Shown one piece after another: positions 32,382-42,300 of a DNA stretch of 64,000 nucleotides. Each line of letters starts with the position of its first letter. Positions within the stretch are counted from its first letter, which is position 1. The notes beneath the pieces are model-generated. The model saw only the letters and a program-made list of their open reading frames with translations. It searched no databases and was not told the origin of the DNA. The stretch is from Cytophagales bacterium (GTDB taxonomy: Bacteria > Bacteroidota > Bacteroidia > Cytophagales > Cyclobacteriaceae), in contig JAKSDQ010000158.1 in assembly GCA_022360015.1 (NCBI GenBank), positions 62,001-126,000 on the forward strand, given 5' to 3'. The position numbers and the translations under genes are program-made.

Positions 32382-34819
32382 TAATTATTCCTACTGAAAA
32401 AATTCGTAAACCCGGAGACTTTCACCTTTTTCTTTCTATCCTCATCATAATAGCCATAGTTTGGTTTGTAGCCGTAGCCGTAACCATAGCCGTAACCATA
32501 GCCATAACCATGATAACGGGATGATTTAATAGAATTAATAATTAACGAAAGATTGTTGAAATTGTTTACACTCACCAACCTGTTTATGTTATAAATGAAG
32601 GACTTTTTTGAGTAATCGGCCCTCACCACAAAAATTGGCAAATCTACTTTCTTCATTACAAGGATACCATCGGTAACCAGTCCCACAGGAGGCGTATCCA
32701 GTATAACTACATCGTATTTTTCCTTTAGCTGGTTTACCAGTTCGTTAAATTCGGGGCTCAATATCAGCTCTGCAGGATTGGGTGGTTTAGGGCCTGCAGC
32801 CAGAAAGTCCAGATTATCCAGTGCTGTCTTCCTGATGCAGTCCTCTATGGAATTCTTGTTAATGAGTATCGTACTTACTCCACGTGTGGTGTTTTCTTCA
32901 TCAAAAGCATGGTGAATATTTGGATTTCTTAAATCAATATCCACAATAATCACTTTTTGGTTTGACATGGCAATTATGGCCCCCAGGTTGATAGAAATAA
33001 ATGTTTTCCCCTCACTACTAATGGTAGAAGAAACACTGATCACCCGGTTTTTATGATTAGGTCTTAAGAATTCCATATTTGTCCTGATGGAACGGAATGC
33101 CTCTGTAATGCCTGATTTAGGGTTTTTATCTATCACCAGATTGGAAAGATGTAAATCCGCATCCTTGTGATAAGGAATAGCCCCAAGAATAGGTGCCAGT
33201 GAAATTCTTTCCAGTTCTATCTGGCTGGTAACTTTATTATGTAATAAATATTTTATCCCAATAAACAACAGGCTTAGTATAAACCCTGCCACTGCCCCAA
33301 TGGCATACACCAGCAAAGTATTGGGATAAATAGGCTCATGTGGCAAGCTGGCAGATGACAGAATGACAAAATCAGGTTTGGTGCCCGCCTCCGCAATTTC
33401 AAACTCTGTTTTCTTTTGCTGTAGGGAAAGATATACCTGTTCTTCCAGGTCAAATGCCCTTTTGTTTTTGTTGAATTCCGTTCCTTTTGATGGCAGACTT
33501 TCAAAATTCTTTAATAACTCCAGCTTTCTGGTGTAAAGGCTGTTGAGCTCATCATTATAATTTTTCCTGTAAACCTCCATCATATTGGTAATCTCACCTT
33601 TCAGAAAGTCGATTCTTTGCTTTTTAATCCGGTAGGCCTGTGTTTTTTGTTTGTAGGAAGACAGCAACAGTTGATTGTCTACAATTAGCTGGTTTAATTC
33701 ATCGATATTGTTCTTTAACTCCTCCGGTATCTCTAAAATTGGTAACTGGCTTATTTTGATCAGAGAATCAGCTAAAATATACTGCTGCAAATTTGTAATT
33801 CTGTCTCTTCTTTGCTCGAGTACAAATCTTTGGGAATCCACGGCATTGATAAATTCAATAATCCTGTCCATATCGCCCTGCACATTAGTTGTCTTGTTGT
33901 CGATGGTAAAACTCTCAAAGTAATCTTCAAAAGACTCAAGCTTTTTAATGGTTGCCTCAATTTGCTGATTCAGAAAATCAATCTTTCGCCTGTTCGCTAT
34001 ATTCTTTTGCTCCTGCGTGTAGTTTAAATAAATAGTGTCGATGGCATTTACCAGATCTCTTGCCTTCAGCTTGTTGTTGTCTTTGAAAGCGATTTTTATT
34101 GTATTTGCATTAAGGTTTAAGGGTTCAACGGTCAGGTTTTCCGACAGGTAACTAATCAAAGCCCTGTCGCTGTTAATGGTAAAGTAGTATTTACCCTCGC
34201 TTTCATTCTCGATAAAATACTGGGTCAGATGAATGGTAAAAATGAAATGCTCTGTTTCAATCTTTTCCCCAAACCGGTATGACTCGTTGATTTCCTCATT
34301 GCCGAGGAAATAAATCAAATTAAAATTTTCCTTGTCAATGATCTCCAGATCAAATTTTTCATCAAGGATCAACGTATTTTTGAGGTTATAGTCTACCCTG
34401 AAGGGCGATCTTTTATACCTTTCGTTGACCAGGATATTCCCGTAAAAATAGTAGTTGATATCCAGGTCCAGCAAACCGATAACTTTATCGAAAAAAAGCT
34501 TGGATCTGATTAATTCAATTTCACCGGAGATCGTGTTGATATTTTGGTTTTGCTGCTCGGGAAAATTGTTAAACCCAAACAAGCTTGCTTCATTCTTAAT
34601 TTCCAGCTTTAGTTCTGATACGGATTCATATACCTCCGGAGTCCATCTTATATAAAGATAAGCCAGCATATTGGTAATAGCCATGATAAGGATGATCCAT
34701 GGCAGGCTCTTCTTAAGGACACTTAATATTTTATCAATGTCAATATTACCCAGGAGGTTATTATCTTCCCTCGATTCATAGCTTGCCCCGTTGTCAATAT
34801 TTAGATAATTCTCATTCAA
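32381..34819 (-). CDS. wzc: Wzc-type polysaccharide co-polymerase and BY tyrosine kinase
   Basis: Inner-membrane BY-kinases set polymer length and couple polymerisation to export. The 812-aa protein has an N-terminal Wzz domain between two membrane helices (~39-56 and ~505-527), with a long coiled-coil periplasmic part. The kinase domain carries Walker A STISSEGKTF, Walker A' VIIVDIDLRNP and Walker B VVILDTPPVG. The C-terminal tail is a run of seven Gly-Tyr pairs followed by KPNYGYYDE, the autophosphorylated tyrosine cluster. It starts 1 base after wza stops and overlaps the phosphatase by one base. Confidence 0.95.
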   Translation of the reverse strand: MNENYLNIDNGASYESREDNNLLGNIDIDKILSVLKKSLPWIILIMAITNMLAYLYIRWTPEVYESVSELKLEIKNEASLFGFNNFPEQQNQNINTISGEIELIRSKLFFDKVIGLLDLDINYYFYGNILVNERYKRSPFRVDYNLKNTLILDEKFDLEIIDKENFNLIYFLGNEEINESYRFGEKIETEHFIFTIHLTQYFIENESEGKYYFTINSDRALISYLSENLTVEPLNLNANTIKIAFKDNNKLKARDLVNAIDTIYLNYTQEQKNIANRRKIDFLNQQIEATIKKLESFEDYFESFTIDNKTTNVQGDMDRIIEFINAVDSQRFVLEQRRDRITNLQQYILADSLIKISQLPILEIPEELKNNIDELNQLIVDNQLLLSSYKQKTQAYRIKKQRIDFLKGEITNMMEVYRKNYNDELNSLYTRKLELLKNFESLPSKGTEFNKNKRAFDLEEQVYLSLQQKKTEFEIAEAGTKPDFVILSSASLPHEPIYPNTLLVYAIGAVAGFILSLLFIGIKYLLHNKVTSQIELERISLAPILGAIPYHKDADLHLSNLVIDKNPKSGITEAFRSIRTNMEFLRPNHKNRVISVSSTISSEGKTFISINLGAIIAMSNQKVIIVDIDLRNPNIHHAFDEENTTRGVSTILINKNSIEDCIRKTALDNLDFLAAGPKPPNPAELILSPEFNELVNQLKEKYDVVILDTPPVGLVTDGILVMKKVDLPIFVVRADYSKKSFIYNINRLVSVNNFNNLSLIINSIKSSRYHGYGYGYGYGYGYGYKPNYGYYDEDRKKKVKVSGFTNFFSRNN
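32468..32509 (-). repeat. hexanucleotide repeat coding the Gly-Tyr tail of the BY-kinase
   Basis: Seven tandem copies of a six-base unit (GGTTAC/GGCTAT variants) encode (Gly-Tyr)7 in the kinase tail. Unit gain or loss would keep frame and alter only the number of phosphorylatable tyrosines. Confidence 0.85.
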
Positions 34820-34820
34820 G

Positions 34821-35624
34821 TTACAAATTGTTTAAGGCAACAATCAGCGCCACTCCACTTGTAATCAGGCTCACGACCGGTGCCAAATCCCTGATAGATT
34901 CGGGCAACGGTCTTCTTACCGGTTCCACATAGATAATATCACCTGGTAAAACCTTTTTAATGGTTTTGGTCATACCTTCCACAGTGGACAGGTCAATCTT
35001 ATAAACCTGAGGGTTGTTCAGGGGTCCCCGGATCAGCCTGATGTTTTGTGCTTTGGCATCATTGCCCAATCCACCCGATAACGCCAACACTTCCAGCAAG
35101 CTGGTGTTTTCATTGGCTAATGGTATTACCTGTCCCTCTGTAGCACCTAATACAATGACACGTTTGTTAACATATCTCGTAATAACGAAAGGGTTCTCGT
35201 AAAATTCTGCGTACTTCTCCTGCAGAAAAAGATCTGCATTTTGCAAGCTCAGGCCTTCCAGCTTCACCATACCGATCATTGGTAATCTAACATTGCCATC
35301 CTCCTGAATCAAATAATTGGGATTGGGCCTGTTAAGCACCTGGTTGTTTTGAAACCCTACCTCTTTCAACAATTCAAAGTCCGGATCGATAATTCTTTCC
35401 CCCCCGTTGGTATATACTTCAATGGTGATGAAGTCGCTTTTCCGAATAATATAGTTTTTTTCCGCTTCATATATCACCGCTGCCACATTCTCCGGTATAA
35501 TGTCATTTTCTGTCTTAAACATGATGTTTTGACGATAAGAACCACAGGAGGTCAGCAACACCAACAATCCCGTAAATGCTACCCATAATTTAAGTGGTGC
35601 GCTGTTACTTTGATCTGAAATCAT
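34821..35624 (-). CDS. wza: Wza-type polysaccharide export lipoprotein
   Basis: Wza proteins form the periplasm/outer-membrane channel for exopolysaccharide. From ATG 35624 the 267-aa protein has a lipoprotein signal (KLWVAFTGLLVLLTSC), the polysaccharide-export domain (YIIRKSDFITIEV through LIQEDGNVRLPMIGMVKLEG), an SLBB domain (RVIVLGATEGQVIPL to IRLIRG), and the terminal LPGDIIYVEP followed by a hydrophobic C-terminal helix. The open frame extends upstream to 35702, but that would overlap rfbC. The chosen start leaves a 16-base gap to it. Confidence 0.93.
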   Translation of the reverse strand: MISDQSNSAPLKLWVAFTGLLVLLTSCGSYRQNIMFKTENDIIPENVAAVIYEAEKNYIIRKSDFITIEVYTNGGERIIDPDFELLKEVGFQNNQVLNRPNPNYLIQEDGNVRLPMIGMVKLEGLSLQNADLFLQEKYAEFYENPFVITRYVNKRVIVLGATEGQVIPLANENTSLLEVLALSGGLGNDAKAQNIRLIRGPLNNPQVYKIDLSTVEGMTKTIKKVLPGDIIYVEPVRRPLPESIRDLAPVVSLITSGVALIVALNNL

Positions 35625-35640
35625 CCCCAAAAATATGAAT

Positions 35641-36183
35641 TTATTTATAATCTTTTGTGAAGGCTTTGAAAGTCTGTAATTTAAGATCCTTTTCTGAAAC
35701 AATCGGATTAACTATACTCCAATCAATGGCCAGTGTCTCATCGTTCCATCGTATACCTCCTTCAGACGATCTGTTGTAAAAGTTTGAACACATATATTGA
35801 AAGATGCAATCTTCCAATGCCAAAAACCCATGGGCAAATCCCCCGGGAATGTATAACATGTTGTGTGCTGTTTCTGTCAGTATACATTGGCAATACCGGC
35901 CAAAAGTGGGTGAGTCTCTGCGAATATCTACAGCAATGTCAAGCGCGCTTCCCTTTACCACACGAACCAGCTTAGCCTGGGCATAAGGCTCCGTCTGATA
36001 ATGTAGCCCTCTAAGTACCCCTTTGCTGGAAAACGACTGGTTAGATTGCACGAAATTATCATTTATTCCTATCTCTCTGAATTTCTGCTCATGGTAAGAC
36101 TCAAAAAAGAAGCCACGATCATCTTTAAAAATATCGGGGATGACTTCTATAATCCCGTCTATTTCGTAATGCTTAAATTTCAT
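35641..36183 (-). CDS. rfbC: dTDP-4-dehydrorhamnose 3,5-epimerase
   Basis: RfbC/RmlC epimerises dTDP-4-keto-6-deoxyglucose in the dTDP-L-rhamnose route. The 180-aa cupin shows FKDDRGFFFESYHEQKFRE, QSNQSFSSKGVLRGLHYQ with the catalytic histidine, VRVVKGSALDIAVDIRRDSP, YIPGGFAHGFLAL and RWNDETLAIDW. The other three rhamnose genes (rfbA, B, D) are not in the window. It lies between the glycosyltransferase and wza with short gaps (26 and 16 bases). Confidence 0.95.
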   Translation of the reverse strand: MKFKHYEIDGIIEVIPDIFKDDRGFFFESYHEQKFREIGINDNFVQSNQSFSSKGVLRGLHYQTEPYAQAKLVRVVKGSALDIAVDIRRDSPTFGRYCQCILTETAHNMLYIPGGFAHGFLALEDCIFQYMCSNFYNRSSEGGIRWNDETLAIDWSIVNPIVSEKDLKLQTFKAFTKDYK

Positions 36184-36209
36184 ACCGTAGTGCCTAAAAC
36201 TTGCGAAAA

Positions 36210-37322
36210 TTATGATTTCTTGCCTAAAATTCTAATGGTTTGACAATATTTATTTATTACAATTTGTTCATCAAAGTAATCTTCGGCCAATTTACGACTG
36301 TTATCGGCCATTTCTAATCTGGTGGCTTCTTCAAGGCCTAGCATTTCCTGCATTTTATCGGCGAGGTCGGTGGCGTTTTTTACTTTACATAACAATCCGT
36401 TGTAGCGGTCTTTGACTACTTCCCTGCATCCGGGAACATCCGTTGCGATAAGTGGCCTTCCCATACTGGCAGCTTCAAGCAAAGTTCTGGGTGTACCTTC
36501 ACGATAAGAAGGTAACAAAACACAATGAGCCCGGGCAATATAGGGTCGTACATCGACTGCAGTGCCCAGGTATTCAATCCATCCATCCGCTATCCATTGA
36601 TCCACTTCTGCCAGAGGGATCCCCCTTTTATGATCCGGATCACGGGCTCCCAAAATCTGGAAGTTGGCGTTAATACTTTTCGATTTCAGTATTTTAATAG
36701 CTTCAATGAACTCTCCAATACCTTTGTCACGGATAATCCGGGAAATGAGCAAAAAGGTAAACTCCCCGCTGGAAGGCATCGGCGATTTCTCAAATTTCTG
36801 CAGGTCAATCCCTGATCCGGGAATGACCTCCGTACTTCCGCGCCTGACCAGTTTATGGTTAAAAAACAGTTTCTCATCGTCTTTATTTTGAAAAAACACT
36901 TTGTCAGGAAAACGAAAAGCCAACCTGTAAAGGAATTTGGATATAACCGAAAGCAGATTATTTTTCAAAAAAACGGTGCCGAGGCCACTGACATTGTTGA
37001 TCACGGGAATGCTTAAAAAGCCGGCAGCCAGGGATCCGTAAATATTGGGCTTGATGGTATACTGTAAAATGATGTCTGGTTTTATGTGCCTGTAAATACG
37101 CCACAAATCATAGATCAACTTTAAATCTTTAAATGGATTAACACCCTGATTATCCATAGCCACAGGTACAAATTCACAACCATTATCCAGCAATAACCGG
37201 CTGTATTCGTCTTCCGGCGCCACCGCTGTTATCTTATGCCCATTTTCAATAAGCGCCCTGATCAGGCCCAGCCTAAAATTGTAAATATTCCACGAGGTAT
37301 TTATCACAATCGCTACCTTCAT
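36210..37322 (-). CDS. glycosyltransferase family 4
   Basis: The 370-aa GT-B fold protein transfers a sugar from an activated donor, most likely to an undecaprenyl-linked acceptor. The N terminus has NTSWNIYNFRLGLIRAL. The C-terminal donor domain has FLLISRIIRDKGIGEFIEA and the E-x7-E region SYREGTPRTLLEAASMGRPL, followed by ATDVPGCREVV. The overall pattern is close to PglA/WbnK-type alpha-glycosyltransferases. It is the first gene of the exopolysaccharide operon, with a promoter match just upstream. Confidence 0.93.
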   Translation of the reverse strand: MKVAIVINTSWNIYNFRLGLIRALIENGHKITAVAPEDEYSRLLLDNGCEFVPVAMDNQGVNPFKDLKLIYDLWRIYRHIKPDIILQYTIKPNIYGSLAAGFLSIPVINNVSGLGTVFLKNNLLSVISKFLYRLAFRFPDKVFFQNKDDEKLFFNHKLVRRGSTEVIPGSGIDLQKFEKSPMPSSGEFTFLLISRIIRDKGIGEFIEAIKILKSKSINANFQILGARDPDHKRGIPLAEVDQWIADGWIEYLGTAVDVRPYIARAHCVLLPSYREGTPRTLLEAASMGRPLIATDVPGCREVVKDRYNGLLCKVKNATDLADKMQEMLGLEEATRLEMADNSRKLAEDYFDEQIVINKYCQTIRILGKKS

Positions 37323-37329
37323 AAGTCCT

Positions 37330-37362
37330 CAAAAGTAATAATTATATCAACACATTTACAAA
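37330..37362 (-). promoter_or_regulatory. promoter of the exopolysaccharide operon
   Basis: On the minus strand, TTTG (37362-37359) and TACTTTTG (37337-37330) are 21 bases apart and match the -33 TTTG and -7 TAnnTTTG consensus completely. The -7 box lies 7 bases before the first gene's ATG at 37322, so the transcript would have almost no leader or the start codon may be slightly further in. The 71-base gap also has to hold the divergent hflX promoter. Confidence 0.5.
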
Positions 37363-37393
37363 AGCCAAAAATCTTCGTTTACTTTGTAGTTCG

Positions 37394-38551
37394 ATGATGA
37401 CAAAAACTTACTCAACCATACCGAAACAGGAGACTGCCGTCCTGGTAGCCTTGGTCAATCACCGGCAATCTGCCGAACAGACCAGGGAATATCTGGACGA
37501 GCTGGCTTTTCTGGCCGAAACTTCGGGTGCCAAAACCATGGCTACTTTCACCCAGAAGTTTGAAAAGCCCGATGTAAAAACTTTTGTCGGTAAGGGTAAG
37601 CTGGAAGAAATCAATGCCTATGTAAAGTCCAATGAGGTGGATATGATCATCTTCGATGATGATTTAAGCCCTTCCCAGGTAAGAAATCTGGAGAAGGCGC
37701 TAGGGGTAAAAATTCTTGACAGAAGCCTTTTAATACTCAATATCTTTTCGCTAAGGGCAAAAACAGCGCAGGCCAAGACCCAGGTAGAACTGGCACAATA
37801 CCAATATCTGCTGCCACGACTTACCAACATGTGGACGCACCTTTCCAAACAAAAAGGTGGTATTGGCATGAAAGGGCCGGGAGAAACAGAGCTGGAAACC
37901 GATAGAAGGATTGTCAGGGACAAAATTGCCCTTCTTGGCAAAAAGCTGGACAAAATTGATAAGCAAAGTGCTAGCCAGCGAAAGTCCAGGACTAAAATGG
38001 TACGTGTGGCCCTGGTCGGTTATACCAATGTAGGTAAGTCGACTATCATGCAACTGTTATCCAAAGCCGATGTTTTTGCTGAAAACAAGCTTTTTGCTAC
38101 AGTTGATTCGACGGTCAGGAAAATAGTGATCAATCAGATCCCATTTTTACTTACGGACACCGTAGGATTCATTCGAAAACTTCCCCACGCATTGGTAGAA
38201 TGTTTCAAATCCACGCTCGATGAAATCAGGGAGGCTGATATGCTGATCCATGTTGTTGATGTTTCACATCCATCTTTTGAAGAGCAAATCGATATTGTCA
38301 ACAGTACCCTGCTGGAAATCAATGCCGCGGAAAAACCTACCATCCTGGTTTTCAATAAAGTCGATAAATATCAGGGGAAATCCGAGTTGACATCGACATT
38401 TATAGGCAAGGGGAATCATGAGACTGTATTCATTTCTGCTACCAAAAAGAAGAATATAGAACAATTACGAGAAGTTATCTTTCATTTTGTTTCAAAAAAA
38501 CACTATACTATTTTTCCGAATTTTCTGAAAAATAATCATTATTTCCAGTAA
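37394..38551 (+). CDS. hflX: ribosome-associated GTPase HflX
   Basis: HflX splits or rescues stalled ribosomes under stress. The 385-aa protein has the N-terminal nucleotide-binding region with FVGKGKLEEI, the linker GGIGMKGPGETELETDRR, then G-domain motifs G1 GYTNVGKS (209-216), G3 DTVGFI, G4 FNKVDK and G5-like ISATKK. The start MMTK at 37394 is a double ATG; either may be used. It is divergent from the exopolysaccharide operon. Confidence 0.96.
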   Translation: MMTKTYSTIPKQETAVLVALVNHRQSAEQTREYLDELAFLAETSGAKTMATFTQKFEKPDVKTFVGKGKLEEINAYVKSNEVDMIIFDDDLSPSQVRNLEKALGVKILDRSLLILNIFSLRAKTAQAKTQVELAQYQYLLPRLTNMWTHLSKQKGGIGMKGPGETELETDRRIVRDKIALLGKKLDKIDKQSASQRKSRTKMVRVALVGYTNVGKSTIMQLLSKADVFAENKLFATVDSTVRKIVINQIPFLLTDTVGFIRKLPHALVECFKSTLDEIREADMLIHVVDVSHPSFEEQIDIVNSTLLEINAAEKPTILVFNKVDKYQGKSELTSTFIGKGNHETVFISATKKKNIEQLREVIFHFVSKKHYTIFPNFLKNNHYFQ

Positions 38552-38626
38552 ATTTAGTCGACACAAATCGTGATAGCTATTGTTATCGGGGTTGATCTGC
38601 GGTATTTTAAATAACCAAATCTTGTT

Positions 38627-39247
38627 GTGCGCAAATATCTATTAGTTGTTTTTCTTCTCGTGGGGCTAACAGGCTGTATTTCCGGATCTTCAGGAAACAA
38701 CACCGGTAAGGCCAAAAAACAGGTCGGATCAACGGATAAATATAAAATTTGGCGATTAATTGATTCAACTGCCGTTACAAACCGGCCTGACGTTCAAAAC
38801 CTACCCCGGAAATACCAGGCGCTGACACTCGATATTAACAGGGCAAAAGCCCGCCTGAAGGCGCTGGAGCCAACGGAGAAAGTGCCTGATCAATTACGAT
38901 ATGAAAAGACAAATAGCGATCACGTACGATTACAACTACCCTGGAATAATGGCGAATTTTATACCTTTGTGGTGAAAAAATCTAATATTTTTTCGCCGGA
39001 GCTTGCCAAAAAATTTCCAAATATCAGGTCTTATAGTGGAGAAAAAGAAGAAGATAGCAGAACGCATTTGAGGTTGGATGTTAACCCAGCCGGTCTTTAT
39101 GCCATGATTATAGCTCCTTCACAAACGCTTTTTATCAGGCCGTTAAATGATGAAAGCAAAATTTATTTGTGCTATGATAAAAACGATGTGGATCGCAACA
39201 ACAAAAAATTTTATGAACCTCCAGTCAAAACCCAGGCAAATGAATGA
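38627..39247 (+). CDS. lipoprotein homologous to the propeptide of the next protease (orphan prodomain)
   Basis: The 206-aa protein (GTG start) has a lipoprotein signal (LLVVFLLVGLTGC). Its mature part resembles the propeptide of the metalloprotease encoded 109 bases downstream. SPELAKKFPNIRSYSGE here matches SDELAQKFPQIKTYAGQ there, and LRLDVNPAGLYAMII matches IRFDITPKGFHAMII. Both continue into a YDK/YKRD segment and end with an FYEPP / FFEEP motif. The lipoprotein has no catalytic domain. It may be an inhibitor, a folding helper, or a truncated duplicate. I did not find a known family name. Confidence 0.75.
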   Translation: MRKYLLVVFLLVGLTGCISGSSGNNTGKAKKQVGSTDKYKIWRLIDSTAVTNRPDVQNLPRKYQALTLDINRAKARLKALEPTEKVPDQLRYEKTNSDHVRLQLPWNNGEFYTFVVKKSNIFSPELAKKFPNIRSYSGEKEEDSRTHLRLDVNPAGLYAMIIAPSQTLFIRPLNDESKIYLCYDKNDVDRNNKKFYEPPVKTQANE

Positions 39248-39356
39248 ATTCAAAGCTTTATTTCCATTCCAAAACCAATAATCAAAGCCTTTCCAGGCAA
39301 ATTTATGTTAAAAATTGAGATATTTAAGTCATAGCCCCTAACTACCACATTGTTAT

Positions 39357-42300
39357 ATGAATAAGCTGGGAAAGATCACTACAAGCAGTTTTTACTCACG
39401 ACTTTGCATATTTAGTGTAATTACCATTTTTTATTTCCAAACCAATGCCATTGCACAAAATATTTCAATCGATGAACATTACTGGTCTGAGCATTCCTCT
39501 GCTAGCACCCAATCCAGCGCGAAATTACGGATTCGGACCAGGTCGGCCAGGGCGCTCAATCTCCAATTTGACGCTTTTTCCAAACAGGTCGGCCTGATCG
39601 GAAAGGTTAAGCCTGATGCCCTGCATCTGGCAGGGGCAACCATCAGCCTTCCATTGCCCGATGGCACTTTTGGACGGTACAGAGTGGCGGAGTCACCGAT
39701 TATGTCCGATGAACTGGCACAGAAATTTCCACAGATCAAAACTTATGCGGGACAGGGGATAACAGATCCGACAGCCACGATTCGTTTTGATATTACCCCA
39801 AAAGGGTTTCATGCAATGATCATCAAGAAGGACCGGGTAATTTATATAGATCCTGCTTATGACGGAAATACTACGAAATACGTGGCTTACTATAAAAGGG
39901 ATTACATCCGGGAGAGTTCCGGTTTTTTTGAGGAACCAGATCATCAACTTAGCAAAGAAAAAAAGGCTGGTGAGAAAAAAAAGGCAACCAGTCGTACTGT
40001 CAGCAGCAGGGCATCGGGTAGCGAAATAAGGACTTATAGACTGGCGGTGGCGGCAACCGGAGAATATACGACTTTTCATGGAGGAAGCGTGACTCTTGGG
40101 CTGGCTGCGATTATCACTTCGATTAACCGCGTTAACGGGATATATGAAAGGGAAGTGGCCATCCGCATGATCCTGATAGGCGACAATGATAAGATTATTT
40201 ATACCGATTCTCCCACTGATCCATATACTAACAGCAACAGCGAGCTTCTATTGGACGAAAACCAAACCAATCTGGACGATGTTATTGGCTCTGCGAATTA
40301 TGACATCGGCCATGTTTTCAGTACAGGCGACGGAGGACTGGCAACAGAAGATGGGGTATGTAGTAGTAATAGCAAGGCCCGGGGCACTACCGGCAGGCCC
40401 ACACCGCAGGGTGATCCTTTTGATGTAGATTTCGTGGCACATGAAATCGGACATCAGTTTGGGGCAACGCACACATTCAACGGCACCGACGGCAATTGCA
40501 ACGCCTTTAACAGAAGTGCGCTCACCTCTTATGAACCGGGTAGCGGTACTACTATTATGGGATATGCAGGAATATGTGATTCACACAATATTCAAACCAA
40601 CAGCGACGATTATTTCCACACTGTCAGCTATGATCAGATTGCAGAATTCATAACCAATGGTATGGGCAACAGTTGTGGGTCCTCGTCTTCAACAGGCAAT
40701 ACCCCACCTACCGTAAACGCAGGTGCTGATTATTTCATTCCGGTCAACACGCCCTTTACCCTTACAGGATCGGGAAGTGATCCGGATGGTGATCCATTGA
40801 CTTATTGCTGGGAACAATTTGACCTCGGGCCGGCTGGTCCCCCGGATGATCCGAATACTACCGGTCCGCTGTTCCGTTCCTTCCCGCCGGTGAACGCACC
40901 ATCAAGGACATTTCCGCAATTATCCGACATCCTGAACAACACCACTACACTGGGCGAAATTCTCCCGGCGATCAAAAGGAGTATGGAATTCAGGCTGACA
41001 GTGAGGGACAACAAGAGTGGCGGCGGCGGTGTCAACTACGATAATATGACAGTCAACGTAGCAGACGTGCCCGCAAAATTTGAAATTACCAATTTCAACC
41101 AGCCCCAAACCATCCAATCCGGCTTCCCTGAAAACATCACCTGGGAGGTGGCTAACACCGATTTGCCCCCGATTAATACACAACTAGTGAATATCCTTTT
41201 ATCTACTGATGGCGGGTTAACCTTTCCTCTCATATTAGCTCAAAACGTAGACAATGATGGTTTTGAAACTGTGATATTCCCGGATAACCCTACGGATCAG
41301 GCAAGGATTAAGATTGAGGCGGCCAATAATATTTACTTCGATATTAATAATCAGGACTTCTCAATTGAAGCCCCCGCTGCACCGGATTTCGCCGTTGTTG
41401 TCGATCCCATTTCCTCATCGATCTGCATCCCCTCCGATGCCATATTTACTGTTGAAGTCATCTCTGTGCTCGGTTTTAGCGATCCGGTAAATTTCGTTGT
41501 GAACAACCTTCCTGCCGGGGTAGCAGCAAACTTTAGTGACAACCCTGTCATCCCCGGTAATTCAACCACCCTGACCATTACCAATACCGGCGCGGCTGCT
41601 CCGGACGAATATTCAATCGAATTAGCATCATCAGCCGGGAGCCAGAATAACCAAAATGAAATCAACTTAAGTATTCAGAGTACCATTTTCATAAAACCGG
41701 AGCCCCTCTCTCCGGGCAACGGTGCTGTGGATGTGGCACTTGTACCATCTATGAGCTGGGTCGATAACCCCAAAATTGAAAAATATACTTTTGAACTGGC
41801 ACTTGACCCGGATTTTAACAACATAATAGACAGCGTATTTGACCTGAGCGAACCCTCTTATCAGCTAAAGATGCCGTTGGAAAGTAACGAAACTTTCTAT
41901 TGGCGGGTAATAGGTACAAACAGTTGCGGAACCGGGGAATACTCAGAAATTTTTAGTTTTACTACGCTTACTATCAACTATTTTTCTTTCGAAAGTACCG
42001 ATGTTCCTAAAATAATCGAAGAAGCCGATCCAAATACAGTGACATCCATACTGGAAATTCAAATCGTTGAAGACCTCATCATTTCAGATTTAAATGTGAT
42101 TAATTTAAAAGGTGAACATACTTTTATTAATGACTTAAGTTTCACTTTAAGAAGCCCCGTTGGCACGGAAGTAGCGCTCTTTGCCAATATATGTTCCTCT
42201 GAAGCCAATTTCGATCTTTCGCTGGATGATGAATCGCCAAATACCATCTTTGCCTGCCCTCCTACCAGCGGAGAGGCGTACACCCCTGCTGAGCCACTCA

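Noticed and set aside
32461-32520. possible CRISPR-like short repeats in the kinase tail
   Set aside because: The unit is six bases, has no spacers, and is in frame in the kinase gene.
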